From: Gnetum montanum
Lineage: Eukaryota; Streptophyta; Gnetopsida; Gnetales; Gnetaceae
Assembly (NCBI GenBank): GCA_015680685.1
Contig: MNCI01013717.1
Location: forward strand, 6,152 to 60,216
Reading direction: 5' to 3'
Length of the DNA: 54,065 nucleotides
Of the stretch, positions 43,846 through 53,440 are shown in pieces (the first letter of the stretch is position 1; the number at the start of each line of letters is the position of its first letter). The notes beneath the pieces are model-generated. The model saw only the letters and a list, made by a program, of their open reading frames with translations, was not told the origin of the DNA and made no database searches. A program made the position numbers and the translations under genes.

Positions 43846-44780
43846 CAATCCTTGCTTGAGAAATTCTATGCCATAATACAATGCCTTATTGAACCATGAG
43901 ATGGCTCTTATACTAGTTGAGCCATAGGCTTGTTTGCACACATCTTTTGAGTACTTGCTTAAGGTAGTTCAAAGCTTGCTCAAATGTAGCAATGTAAGTG
44001 GAGAATTCATTCATAAATACTTCCAATGTACTACCAATTTGTTGCTGAAAGATGCTTAAGACCAAGCATTGAAAAGTGGCAAGAGCATTGCATAGAGCAA
44101 AGGGCATGTTTCGATATGCAACAGTCCCCTGGGGACTCGTGAATGTTGTTTTGTTTTGGTCTTCTAGTGCAATATAGATTTGGTTATAGCCACTATAACC
44201 ATCTAGAAAACTATAAAAGAAATGCCTAGATATGATGTCTAATACCTGATCAATGAATGACAATGAAAAGTGATCTTTGAATATTGCCATTTTTAATAGC
44301 CTAGAGTTGATACGAACTCATCATGTGCCACCTCTCTTTAGCATTATCATGAGTGGGTTAACCCACTCACTATCCATAATGGGGTAGATGAACCCTACCT
44401 TAAGGAGTTGCTCAATCTCCCATTTGATGATTTACTTCAATTTTGGATTCAACTATTGTTGTGGTTGCCTCCTTGGCTTCATGGATGGATCAATATAAAT
44501 GCAATGCTAGAATATCCATGGATCAATTCTAGTTAGTTTAGAGTATGACCAAGCAAAGGATATTGGCCATCTGTTGATCACTTTTAACAATTTTTCTTTT
44601 TTCTCAGGAGCAAGTTTGGCATTAAGTATGATAAGCTTGCCATTTTCAAGAATGCATATTCTAGGCTGGCAAGTAGAGTTTTCAACTCTAGAGGCTCTTA
44701 TTTGAAGGCCTTAGGGATTTGCAACTCCCTCCAATTGGTATCATCATTTTCATTATCATAGAGTTGGTGATGAACTTACT
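43845..44780 (-). pseudogene. reverse transcriptase remnant (element C)
   Basis: The best RT stretch is 125 open codons (43913-44290): MAIFKDHFSLSFIDQVLDII, YSFLDGYSGYNQIYIALEDQ, KTTFTSPQGTVAYRNMPFAL, CNALATFQ, then EVFMNEFSTYIATFEQALNY. The catalytic box F-M-x-x-F reads Asn-Glu where active enzymes have Asp-Asp, so it is dead even where open. The upstream lead-in (about 44380-44480) has KPRRQPQQ and GFIYPIMDSEWV; the LPxxMKYAFL connector region is near 44590-44700. The FAY-MPF-LCNA-ATFQ pattern is typical of Athila. Confidence 0.85.
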
Positions 44781-44899
44781 CTAGTTCATCCACTCTTGTG
44801 ACATAATTGCATCTTAGGATCTTAGTAGGTTCCATGCACATTATTATATTTTCAAAATTAACGATTAGCCACTCGGTATCCTCTTATTTTGTGATTGCT

Positions 44900-45530
44900 G
44901 TATACAAAAACCTTTGAATATATTCTTCATGTGCACACTACGTACATATAGAAATAGATGCTTATTTCATGGACTAGAGTTTCTACATGAAATTGCACCC
45001 TATATCGTTGTGCACAATGCATGGAACTCATTTCTTCTAAATTTTTACAAATGCATTTTCCTTAGATATCTCTAGGGAAAGATCTTTTATGCCCATTCTC
45101 GCATCAACAATGCTTAGCCATGCCCTTTCCATAATGATTGGAAAGGCCCCTTTATAGTTCTGAACCTTGATTACTAGAAAATTGGCAAGATAAAACCACC
45201 TACAAATAGTGGTCATAATGTTTTCTGCTAGTCCTAATGGAATAGTAATGGACTAGTTTGCCAATTCTAATCAGATATTACTCTTCTTGAGAGGTAGAAG
45301 GTTTTAGGCAGTATACATCTTATGAGAAATCAAGTTCATACTAGAGCCTAAATTGAGAAGAGCTTTACATGGTTCATTCCCAATAATTTGTAAATAAATA
45401 AGAGGACTCCTAGGATCAACTAATTTCCTAGAAAGGTTTCTAGCCCAAATCCAATCAAATATGACATGAGTGAGCATAATAGTATAGATTTTGAATGGTA
45501 TTTGGTTTGAAAAGTTCATGATCAAATGGT
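44900..45530 (-). pseudogene. aspartic protease remnant (element C)
   Basis: Active-site region CKALLNLGSSMNLISHKMYT (45304-45370), in which Asp is replaced by Asn. After a frame break come the IPLGLAENIMTTICRWFYLA- and VQNYKGAFPIIMERAWLS-type stretches (about 45105-45250). Compare 22700-23224 in B. Confidence 0.7.
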
Positions 45531-45539
45531 TTATAGAGA

Positions 45540-46000
45540 GTGAGGAAGGAGTAGGATGACCAACTACTTATGTCTATGAGGGCTTAGTAGGATTTCTAAG
45601 TCAAAAAAATTATCTTTTACAAGCATGAGGTTTCAAACCACTCAATTGATTAAGTAGTTTTAGATTGATGACCCTGGTAGCATTGTGTTGTTGTGGTTGG
45701 GTTGAAAGCTCGCCCTACATGGATGGAGCAAGTGATAGCTACATTGAGGATGGAGGAATAGAAGGAGGACAAGGATGGAATATGGTATCCCTCTTGGAAT
45801 GTGGAGAATGAGTTCTATAGTATTTGGGAGGATAGTATTGATGTTGGAAAGGAGAAATGTGACTAGAAGAGTTACATAGAGATAGGGGTTGCTGAACATA
45901 ATACCCATATGGATCTAGTTGTCTATAAGGGTATTGTTGCCTTGGTGGTGGTAGTGCCCATCACTGTGGTTGCTACCACTATTGATACTACTTGTACAAT
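45540..46000 (-). pseudogene. gag-protease linker (element C)
   Basis: Pro/Tyr/Ser/Gln-rich coding remnant equivalent to 22140-22700 of B. The 82-codon frame here (45660-45908) is a shadow in another frame. Repeated CCTCC/TCCTC triplets reflect a proline-rich linker. Confidence 0.5.
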
Positions 46001-47735
46001 TATGGTAGAGTTGCACATGGATAATATTGTTGTTGTTGATGAAATTGCCTAGGATTGCCTTGAGGATAAGGTAATATTATAGGTGTTTGTCTTTTTGCTA
46101 ACTGTGGATTTAGAGCATACACCCCAGACTCCTGTAAGTGTAACACGATGGGGCAACATCCCTTAAGATATTCATATTGGTAGATGTCACACCCACCATC
46201 ATCATCTAATTCAATTTTCACAATTTCCTTTATAGTAGCAATCTTTCCCTTACCCCTTTGATTGGCACGTTCAACTTCCTTTTGCTTCATGTGGTCACGA
46301 TCACTACTTTGTTCTTTGGACTCTTTAGCAATTGTTAGAACATTTTGAAATTTTCTATCCATAGAGTTGCACAACTGATCTAACTTAGGTAAAATTTTAG
46401 AGATAAATTTTTGAATTGGAAAGGTTTTTTGGATCACCACCTCATCAAATGATGATTCCTCCTCATTTTCATAACATTGGAACTTCCTCTTGTGAATGGA
46501 AGCATCTCAGTTGTGTTCTTCTACACTTTCATTATTCCTCATCTCTCCTTCTTCTTTTGCTACCTACTAAATTAGCCTTTGGATTTGATAGGCTCTTAAC
46601 TTTGATAATCTTCCTTGGGTGTAGATTTGAAGAGTTCTTTTTATTTCAGAGTGAAGCCCATCTATGATGTGGCAAAGTTGTTTCTAGTAAGAGTAATCAT
46701 GACTAGAGCATCAATGTAATAAGGAATAATATCTACTCATGGTGAGATCCAAGGACTCATGTGTTTCTTGTTGGATTTTCTTTCTTAGATTAGATACTCA
46801 GAAGTACTTTTGATACTTGTCATTGAATAGCTCAAGCATAGTACTCCATCTATGGATTGATTCCAACTCCAAGGACCAGTACTAGCTTTCTGCTTCTTTG
46901 ATGAGTATCCTAGGAAACAACTTAAGATTTTGCAAGTCATTTTCTATGTTTTGTAGGGCACAAGAATCATGAAAAGCCTAAATATGGTATGGTGGATTAG
47001 TGTTATATCCCCCTCAAGCTTGAGAATATTGTTCATATCCAATTGCTTTATCCTACTATCTCTCACATGCCTTGTTAGGATTCTCACTGCCTCTGCGATG
47101 TTTAGCATGCCTCGGGTGGTGAGAAAATGCTCATCGTAGCCATGAATCTAGTGCTTATGATGCCCTCTACTACCCATTTGTTCATGGTAATGGAATCCTT
47201 TTGAATGCCTACACCTTGGATCTTGACTTGCTTGATGGTCGATATTATCATCTCAGTCCTGTTGATTATCTCCATCATGATTGTGTCCCCTGTAGTTGCA
47301 TTTAGAGCCAGAAGAGGAAGAAGATGATGATGAAGGTAAAGAGGAATAAGGATTAGCATAACCATAGTGCTTACCATCCCCTCTTTGATGGTTGCAATGA
47401 TTATTGTGATCATGCTACTTGCCTGCATCCTTGTCATGAATCTCCTCCTTGGATCTTCCTATGTCATGGGATCCATTCTTGCTAGACCTAGGATTATGTA
47501 TCATGGATTGCAAGTTCTAGTTTTGACTTCTTTCTCTTTGAAGTGAAGAGAGGAGCTTCTCTATATGAAAAATCCCTAGACAAGGATTCTCTACCATCTT
47601 TTTGGTACATAAGAAATTGGGAATCATTGGACCACTTCCCCTTTGTAGAATCATAATGCTACTCTAGCTATCGATGCCTTAGACATTGTGCATCAATGGA
47701 ATGATAATCCTTGGTGTCACTATCCTATGTAGCGA
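46000..47735 (-). pseudogene. gag remnant (element C)
   Basis: Open 146-codon C-terminal stretch (46000-46440): LPKLDQLCNSMDRKFQNVLT, a Lys/Glu-rich segment, then GGCDIYQYEYLKGCCPIVLH and VYALNPQLAKRQTP, ending in a Gln-rich tail. The capsid-like part is at about 46470-47080 (minus: LLPRILIKEAESWYWSLELE near 46860-46920). The N-terminal part has FLMYQKDGRESLSRDFSYRE (about 47560-47620), matching B. Homology ends near 47735. Confidence 0.78.
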
Positions 47736-47832
47736 TTGAAAACGTTGGTGGCTTGAAAATACCGAGGGGTCGATGGGCATGACAGTTTCAACCCCATACC
47801 TATGGGAGGGCCGTGCTAGGTGTGTGCAGATN

Positions 47833-48114
47833 TCTTAACTTTTCCTCTCCTTGGCATTCACTCTGGCATTCAAGTTCTCTNCAAGAGTAACCAGGACGTG
47901 TAGAGCGAAACAGGTTGTGCACTTGGGTGCAGACTTAAGCGCTGACAATGTGAGGATTCTACTAAGGTGGTAGAAGGGGGGTGGAGCAAAATGCCAGCTG
48001 AAAGAGCTAACTGTTTCTAGTGTCGAACAAAAAGCTTACAATGCTTGATGTTAAAATGTGCATGAAAGAGAACTTGAATGCCAGAGTGAATGCCAAGGAG
48101 AGGAAAAGTTAAGA
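47833..48114. repeat. 48-bp perfect inverted repeat, one arm bracketed by N
   Basis: 47833-47880 (TCTTAACTTTTCC... to ...CAAGTTCTCT) is the exact reverse complement of 48067-48114. The left arm is bounded by N at 47832 and N at 47881. Perfect identity and N boundaries suggest a misplaced read or gap-fill, though a foldback cannot be excluded. Confidence 0.85.
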
Positions 48115-48516
48115 AATCAGGGAGAATTCCTCACTTTTGAATGCTGCTTCTTGGAAAAATTTCCAAATCCTTTGAATGTTGCTTGTCGAGATATTTATAG
48201 GATCAAGGGCACATGAAAGGGGTAGTTTGGACACCACATGCCTTGGGCCCATGTTGACTTGTCTGTGCTACACGTGCCATACATGACTGTTGGACTTGCA
48301 TGGCTATTGTGACATGAGCCTACCATGCCACAACTGTGCGCATGCCATGCCGTAATTGCACCATCAATGTCTGGAGACATGTGCCAATGGTCCAATTAGG
48401 TGAAGTGCATTGATGTCGCACGACCACCGGCATGCCTTGTTGTGCTTTGTAGCATAGCATGCTTAGCTTAGCATAGCACCTTGTCACATGTCCCACTACA
48501 TGTGTGTTGCATGCTT

Positions 48517-48556
48517 ACTATGCTATGCTATGCTACGTAGCGTAGCGTAGCGTAGC
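48517..48556. repeat. 40-bp quasi-palindrome of CTATG/CGTAG units
   Basis: Left arm 48517-48536 (ACTATGCTATGCTATGCTAC) and right arm 48537-48556 (GTAGCGTAGCGTAGCGTAGC) pair except at four sites. All four are C/T-type differences, three of them at CpG positions kept on the right arm. The centre is CTACGTAG. Confidence 0.8.
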
Positions 48557-48805
48557 AACTGGCCTTAGTCGACAAAGCCTTGTCGATTTGCAAACTTTGC
48601 TTCTTGCAATGCAAGACTTGTAAACTTTGTTGATTCTACCCTTTGAGCTATCTTTTGTCTCTTCTGAAGGATTTCTACGCCTCGTTGTGCCATGTAGCTC
48701 AGCGTAGCATAGTAGTAGACATGGTCCATCACTTCTTGACAGAAAGGGACATTGTTGAAGGACTTAAGGTTGAGCGAGGGAACTGGTGGTATAGCTATTG
48801 CCATG

Positions 48806-48833
48806 CTATGCTATGTCACGTGGCATAGCATAG
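48806..48833. repeat. 28-bp palindrome centred on CACGTG
   Basis: CTATGCTATGT and GCATAGCATAG arms flank CACGTG (48817-48822), with one mismatch in 14-bp arms. CACGTG is the plant G-box core, bound by bZIP/bHLH factors in general. Binding here is inference. Confidence 0.7.
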
Positions 48834-49620
48834 TGTAGCACTTCGTTCTGCAATTTTCTTTTAAAGCTTACTACGTTACATAGCTCAGCGTATCATAGCA
48901 TAGCAGACTTCATGACTTAGAAAACTTGCTGAACAGTTTCACGCATCCAGAATGCTGCTGCCAACTCCACGCATCATTTTTGAGCAGGTTGTCAGCTAGC
49001 CAGGCTACTTAGGTGGACAGGCAAGATGACCCGTAGAGCCTATGTACACTTAAAGTAGAAAATTTTTTGAATTGGCTGGCCAAAATTTGGAGTGTTCTCC
49101 TCTTGAAGAACTACCATAGTGCTTACGCAAATTGCAAGGCCTGGTGAAGCAAGAATGACTTCAGAAATTTTGGGATGTTTCATTGGCCCCTCTTTGTCGA
49201 CGTCTGGAGGACTGGCTCGATAGACGTTGACAAAGAATACGAAACACCACAATAGGCAAAATGTTGATGTTATCACTCGATGAGTGTTGAGATGTCATTT
49301 TTCCATGCTTGAGAGTGTTGCACTAGATTTGCAGAGGTTAAGGCAGAGAGCAAAGATGATGTTTAGCAAAGTCCCTCATCGAAATGCTCGTGAGGGACTC
49401 GTTCACGTTTTCATCTTTGGTTGCCGTTGTTCTTCAACCTCTTGTAGGATGGGTGCTTCTTTCATAGGATGAGTTGTCTTACATCTATGAAGGGTTTTGA
49501 CCTACCTACAAATGCTTTCCATATGACAAGTTGTGTTACGCATGTCATGGAATTTGCACTCTGAAGTAGCTGAGCTAATCGAGGCACTCACTTCGTGACA
49601 CTATAGCATTTTCTGCTATC

Positions 49621-50994
49621 ATGAGTCATGCCCACAGGGGCAAAGGTCATATTTTGAGCTCCACTCATGTCTATTACTCTTCCTTTATGGCTCCTTCCAA
49701 ATCTTCCTTTCATTGCATTAACAACATTCTCAGGAATTTCCTTTGGGGGGATAAGGATGATCACAAAGCTTTTCATCGAGTAGCTTGGGATACTTGCACT
49801 TTAAATAAAGAACAAGGGGGCTTAGGACTTGCCTCTATTGAGCACCAGAGTATTCTCTTGGCCTCCAAATGGGTGACTCGATGTATGGAAGGAGATGAAG
49901 CTTGGAAGATCCTTTTTAGGCACAATATCTCTAGTCTTGGTACACACCAACGATGGCATAATACTCATTGGAGCAATTGGATCATTAGTAAAAACTCTCA
50001 GAAGATCAAAGGTTCTTTTTGGTTCCAGCAAATTTGGCGTTGTTGGAGCCAACTTCGAGATCTGTTACAATGGAAACCTTCCCAGATAAGCTTGCAATCT
50101 CTGTCGACTCACTCGATCTGGTGGTCCCCTATATTTAAAAAGAATGGAGGTTGTCTTTACGATGAATTCTCTCATAGGGCCAATCGTTTTGCTGACCGCA
50201 ATCTCCACCATATTGATCAATTATTTACTATTAGAAATGATTCTCCTACCCTCTCTTGGACACATGCGAAAGTTAAATGGGGGTTTCAAAGACAAGATAT
50301 TGTCATTTACCAACACATTGAGCAAGTCCTTTCCAACTTTGTTGTGCATAAGATGCATACTAATACTCCTTGGTACGAAGATTGGTTTTGGCCTGACGGT
50401 TCCCCTCTTTGCTCTTTACGTATCTCTAAAGCCCAATCTTGGTTTCATACGCAAGCTTTTCAATTCTCCACTCTAAATAGACGTTGGAGTTTACATCTTG
50501 AGGATCACCAGTGGAAAACTATTTTTCGTCGGATTTGGACTTCCAAGGCTCAACCTAAGCATCGTTTTTTGTTTTGGTCCTTGGTTCATCAAGGTCTTCC
50601 CATCGGACATAGGCTTCTTTTTTTAGGAATTGATCATCCTAAATGCCCCATTTGTAAAGCGGATGATTCTTTTCAACACGTCTTTTGGGATTGCTCATTC
50701 TCTCAATACATTTGGCAATGGTGTAAATCTCTCCAAGTCTTCCTTCCTAATCATTCTCTTAGTTTTCCTCAATGTATCCTTCAAGATGATTGTGTTAAGC
50801 GTCACCTTCAAAAAGCCTGGAAAATCCTCCTATTTGAGATTATCTTCTTTATTTGGAAATGTCGTCTAGATGCTTGGTATCATAACACAAACTACAATGA
50901 ATTTGACTACGGTATGAAATGCTCTATTGCTGGAAATGTCCAACTTCAATGTCGCGAACTAGGCTTTCTCAATAATATTACCTTTTCCAACTGA
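49621..50994 (+). CDS. LINE ORF2 C-terminal fragment with zf-RVT domain
   Basis: 457 codons with no stop. The N-terminal part (about residues 15-105: HVYYSSFMAPSKSSF, INNILRNFLWGDKDD, VAWDTCTLNKEQGGLGL, ASKWVTRCMEGDEAWKILF) is the region following RT in plant LINE ORF2. The C-terminal part (about residues 290-380: IWTSKAQPKHRFLFWSLVHQ, CPICKADDSFQHVFWDCSFS) is the zf-RVT zinc-binding domain with CxxC...H...C intact. Endonuclease and RT are absent, so the copy is 5'-truncated; the first ATG is arbitrary. Its intact frame and normal CpG use contrast with the decayed surroundings, suggesting a younger insertion. Confidence 0.85.
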   Translation: MSHAHRGKGHILSSTHVYYSSFMAPSKSSFHCINNILRNFLWGDKDDHKAFHRVAWDTCTLNKEQGGLGLASIEHQSILLASKWVTRCMEGDEAWKILFRHNISSLGTHQRWHNTHWSNWIISKNSQKIKGSFWFQQIWRCWSQLRDLLQWKPSQISLQSLSTHSIWWSPIFKKNGGCLYDEFSHRANRFADRNLHHIDQLFTIRNDSPTLSWTHAKVKWGFQRQDIVIYQHIEQVLSNFVVHKMHTNTPWYEDWFWPDGSPLCSLRISKAQSWFHTQAFQFSTLNRRWSLHLEDHQWKTIFRRIWTSKAQPKHRFLFWSLVHQGLPIGHRLLFLGIDHPKCPICKADDSFQHVFWDCSFSQYIWQWCKSLQVFLPNHSLSFPQCILQDDCVKRHLQKAWKILLFEIIFFIWKCRLDAWYHNTNYNEFDYGMKCSIAGNVQLQCRELGFLNNITFSN

Positions 50995-51165
50995 ATTCTC
51001 TTTGAATTAGGTGTCTTGATCTCCTTCTTCAGCTGTCGTCCCAGGGGGGTGCGATAAGCTTTTGTCTTGTTGCAGGTTGACTGGGGGGTCAACTTGCGAC
51101 ATTGGGCTCTGTTAAGGTTTTGGATTTAATTTTTCTTCTCCAGCTAGCACATCACCTTAACAACC
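50995..51165. other. LINE 3' UTR and/or LTR start of element E
   Basis: G-run-rich stretch containing GTTGACTGGGGGGTCAAC (51076-51093, 6-bp stem) and, at its right end, minus-strand TGTTAAGGTGATGTGC after a poly-G tract. I cannot place the LINE end exactly; no long A tail is visible. Confidence 0.4.
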
Positions 51166-51720
51166 CCCCCCTTACTAGCTACTAGCATTGTTGAAGCTAT
51201 TGGGCATCATTGCTAGTGTGCGATGTCCAAAGTAGGAAGGCCAGTAGTGGCCTTGGTGGCACCGACGTGGAGGAGCTGGTCTCAAAAGCACTAGGAGGTG
51301 TTGTGAGTGCGGATGCACTGAAATCCCTACTAAGGGCATGCATTCTCAGTTCAGCTATGGGATTAGCTACCACATAGCTAAACATCATGTGAGCCAAGAC
51401 GTTGGAAGGGGTCTAGAGAATAACAACATTTTGCCTAGGCCACAATACTATTGGAACTCCAGTTGCAGGAACTAGCCAAGGAACTACCATCAGGGCGATG
51501 GGTCGTGGTGACGATAGGTCTGGAGGGTCAGTGTAATGCCATACAACATCTCCAGAGGGTTAGCATGATGCCAAGGGTGGTGGCATCGCATGTGTTCCAG
51601 ACTATGTTCTCATTGCATTGTGAACTACGTCCTAGAGCTACGACGTCCCACCCACACGTCAGCATCATGCATGCTCGCCTAATGCATACTCGGTGTAGAT
51701 CCATGCTGGGGATGTGACGT
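51166..51720 (-). other. unassigned 3' region of element E
   Basis: Between the polypurine-like tract and the minisatellite. It has short frames on both strands (up to 88 codons) with no recognised domain and relatively high GC. Probably 3' untranslated sequence of the element. Confidence 0.45.
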
Positions 51721-51722
51721 AA

Positions 51723-52215
51723 ACCTAGTTTAAGGTCTTGGTATACCATGTGTTAGTTTAAGGTCCCAGTGGACCATTGTGCTAGTTTAAGGTCCCAGCA
51801 GACCGTACATGCCAGTTTAACATCGTAACAAGCGAGCAGTGCTAGTTTATAGTCATAGTGGACTAGCAGTGCTAGTTTTACGTCATAGTGGATGGTTGTT
51901 GCCAGTTTAACATCATAACGGATGTTGCTTGATGCCTTTAGTTTATCATCATTGCAAACGCTATTTCGTGCGATTGCCAGTTTATCATCGTAGTGGACAG
52001 TTGCTGCCATTTTAACGTCTTAGTAGACGTTGCTCAATGCCGCTAGTTTATTGTCATGATGGATGCTGCTTGGTGCGATTTCCAGTTTATCATCGTAGCG
52101 GATGGTTGCCGCCAGTTTAACATCATAGTGGATGTTACTCAATGCTTCTAGTTTATTGTCATTGCAGATGCTGCTTAGTGCGATTGCCAATTTATCGTCG
52201 TAGCGGATAGTGCTT
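51723..52215 (-). repeat. minisatellite, 30-bp units (28-40 bp), about 15 units
   Basis: Units share GCYAGTTTAnSRTCrTAGYGGAYG-like content. AGTTTA anchors recur near 51726, 51756, 51784, 51814, 51844, 51874, 51904, 51940, 51979, 52045, 52084, 52114, 52151 and others. Four consecutive spacings are 30 bp. In the right half 30, 37 and 38-bp units alternate, suggesting a higher-order period of about 105 bp. On the minus strand one frame gives a 10-residue repeat with YDVKLA. It lies just 3' of pol of a Tat-type element. Confidence 0.85.
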
Positions 52216-52239
52216 GTTGTTGCTGTTGTGCTTCAGATG

Positions 52240-53100
52240 TAGTATGGCTTGAGATATGAGTGATTTACCAAGTTGGAAAACTTGTTGCCGTCCATGTCTA
52301 CCAGCTTGAATGCTCCATTTCTGAAGGCTTTAGTGACCACATAAGGACCTTCCTAGTTGGCTGATAATTTGCTCATGTGCTCACAGACGACCTTGAGGAA
52401 GAGGTCTCCCTTATGCACTGGTTGTCGATGTGGGTCTGCATGGTGCTTTTTCTGCTGCTTACTTTGGTAGTGCTTGATGCATCTCAGTGTCTATGTGTGC
52501 TCCTCCTCCACTGAGTCAAGGTCGATGGTTTGCAACTCGTTGTTCTGGGCTTCACTCACGACATCCACGAGGATCATCCAAAGTGATGGTACCTGCAACT
52601 CAAGAGGCAATATAGCTTCAAATCTATAAACAAGATTGTAAGGGGTCTTGTTGTAGCTCTACATGTCATTCGGTAGGCCCACAGGACGTAGAGGATTTTC
52701 TCATGCCACTACCTCTTGCTGTTGTTAAGCATTCGCTTCATCAAGTTGATGATGGACTTATTTGTAGCCTCTTCCTGCCCGTTCGCCTACGAATAATAAG
52801 GGGAAGAAAATGATTGTTTAATGCCTAGATTGCTACATAAGGATCAAGTTTCAGCATTGCTAAACTATGGCCCATTATCAGTCACAATAGTCATTGGAAG
52901 CCTAAACCTTGTTACAATGTTATCAAGGATGAAATGGCAGATCTGCTGAGACATCGTCTTCCTCAGGGGAATAGCTTCCATTCACTTGGTAAAATACTCA
53001 GTGGTAGTGATAATGAAACTATGCCCTGTGGAGGACTTAGGCATGATAGGCCCTATGAAGTCTAGTCCCCATCGTTGGAAGGACCACATAATTTGTATTG
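52240..53100 (-). pseudogene. integrase core and C-terminus (element E)
   Basis: Minus-strand pol remnant. The core has RWGLDFIGPIMPKSSTGHSF (about 53010-53070), LPMTIVTDNGP (about 52865-52900) and YYS-ANGQEEATNKSIINL (about 52735-52795), so Asp, Asp and Glu of the DDE triad are all readable. The C-terminal part has VHKGDLFLKVVCEHMSKLSA (about 52360-52420), EGPYVVTKAFRNGAFKLVDM and NHSYLKPYYI (about 52240-52270), typical of Tat/Retand integrases. A few stops interrupt (Trp and Gln sites). Confidence 0.82.
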
Positions 53101-53129
53101 AGTGCAGGTCTGCGGGTGCTACCTGTATG

Positions 53130-53440
53130 AGATTTGCATATCTCTAGCACGTGTCGCACATCTTGACTTTCGACGAGAAGTCACGCTCCATGTGGGGCAA
53201 ATAGTACCCTAGGCATCTAATTTTTGTAGCCATAGCCCTGGGTGTTATGTGTCCACCACACAGCCCCTCATGAACTTCATTAACTACCTTTAGTGCCTGC
53301 TCGCCACCCACACATGCCAGCAATATCTCATCGTAGGAATGTCAACATAGGGCATTATTTCCCATGAGCACGTATTGTCAAGAATGCTTACGAATTGCAT
53401 CTCTCTGGGCAGATGTTAATTCACCTGGGGGTTCACTGTG
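53130..53440 (-). pseudogene. H2C2 zinc-binding region (element E)
   Basis: Readable VNEVHEGLCGGHITPRAMAT (about 53225-53285), RCLGYYLPHMERDF and KMCDTC-RYANLIQVAP (about 53120-53165). Both His and the CxxC pair are intact. It joins RNase H upstream to the integrase core downstream, with a stop at the end of the 200-codon RNase H frame. Confidence 0.78.

Larger units (their letters stand above)
35667..47735 (-). mobile_element. Athila-type Ty3/gypsy element C (5' truncated)
   Basis: Minus-strand element. From high to low coordinate: gag, protease, RT, RNase H, integrase, spacer, internal promoter, ORF3, polypurine tract and 3' LTR (35667-36548). The 5' LTR and PBS are missing: gag homology stops at about 47735, next to element E sequence. 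It is the best-preserved copy for RT, H2C2 and ORF3, with several stretches of 50 to 125 open codons. Same order as A, opposite orientation. Confidence 0.87.
47735..49600 (-). repeat. LTR-like region of element E with TATA box and palindromes
   Basis: No coding potential. On the minus strand CCTATAAATATC (about 48188-48199) is a good TATA box. Upstream are TCGACAAGGCTTTGTCGACT (about 48568-48587), the repeated GCATAG/GCTATG words and two large palindromes (48517-48556 and 48806-48833). GC content is higher than in the Athila copies. It is proposed as U3-R-U5 of the element whose LTR starts near 51163. No second copy is available to confirm it. Confidence 0.45.

Noticed and set aside
48480-48560. 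short repeats considered as a CRISPR-like array
   Set aside because: The units are contiguous 5-bp words forming a palindrome, with no spacers. The context is plant retrotransposon DNA.
49588-50052. minus-strand open frames opposite the LINE fragment
   Set aside because: Antisense shadows of the 457-codon LINE frame, with no domain of their own.
51753-52010. 85-codon minus-strand frame with repeated YDVKLA
   Set aside because: Not called as a gene: a 30-bp tandem unit keeps any frame open automatically, and the repeat lies beyond the end of pol.
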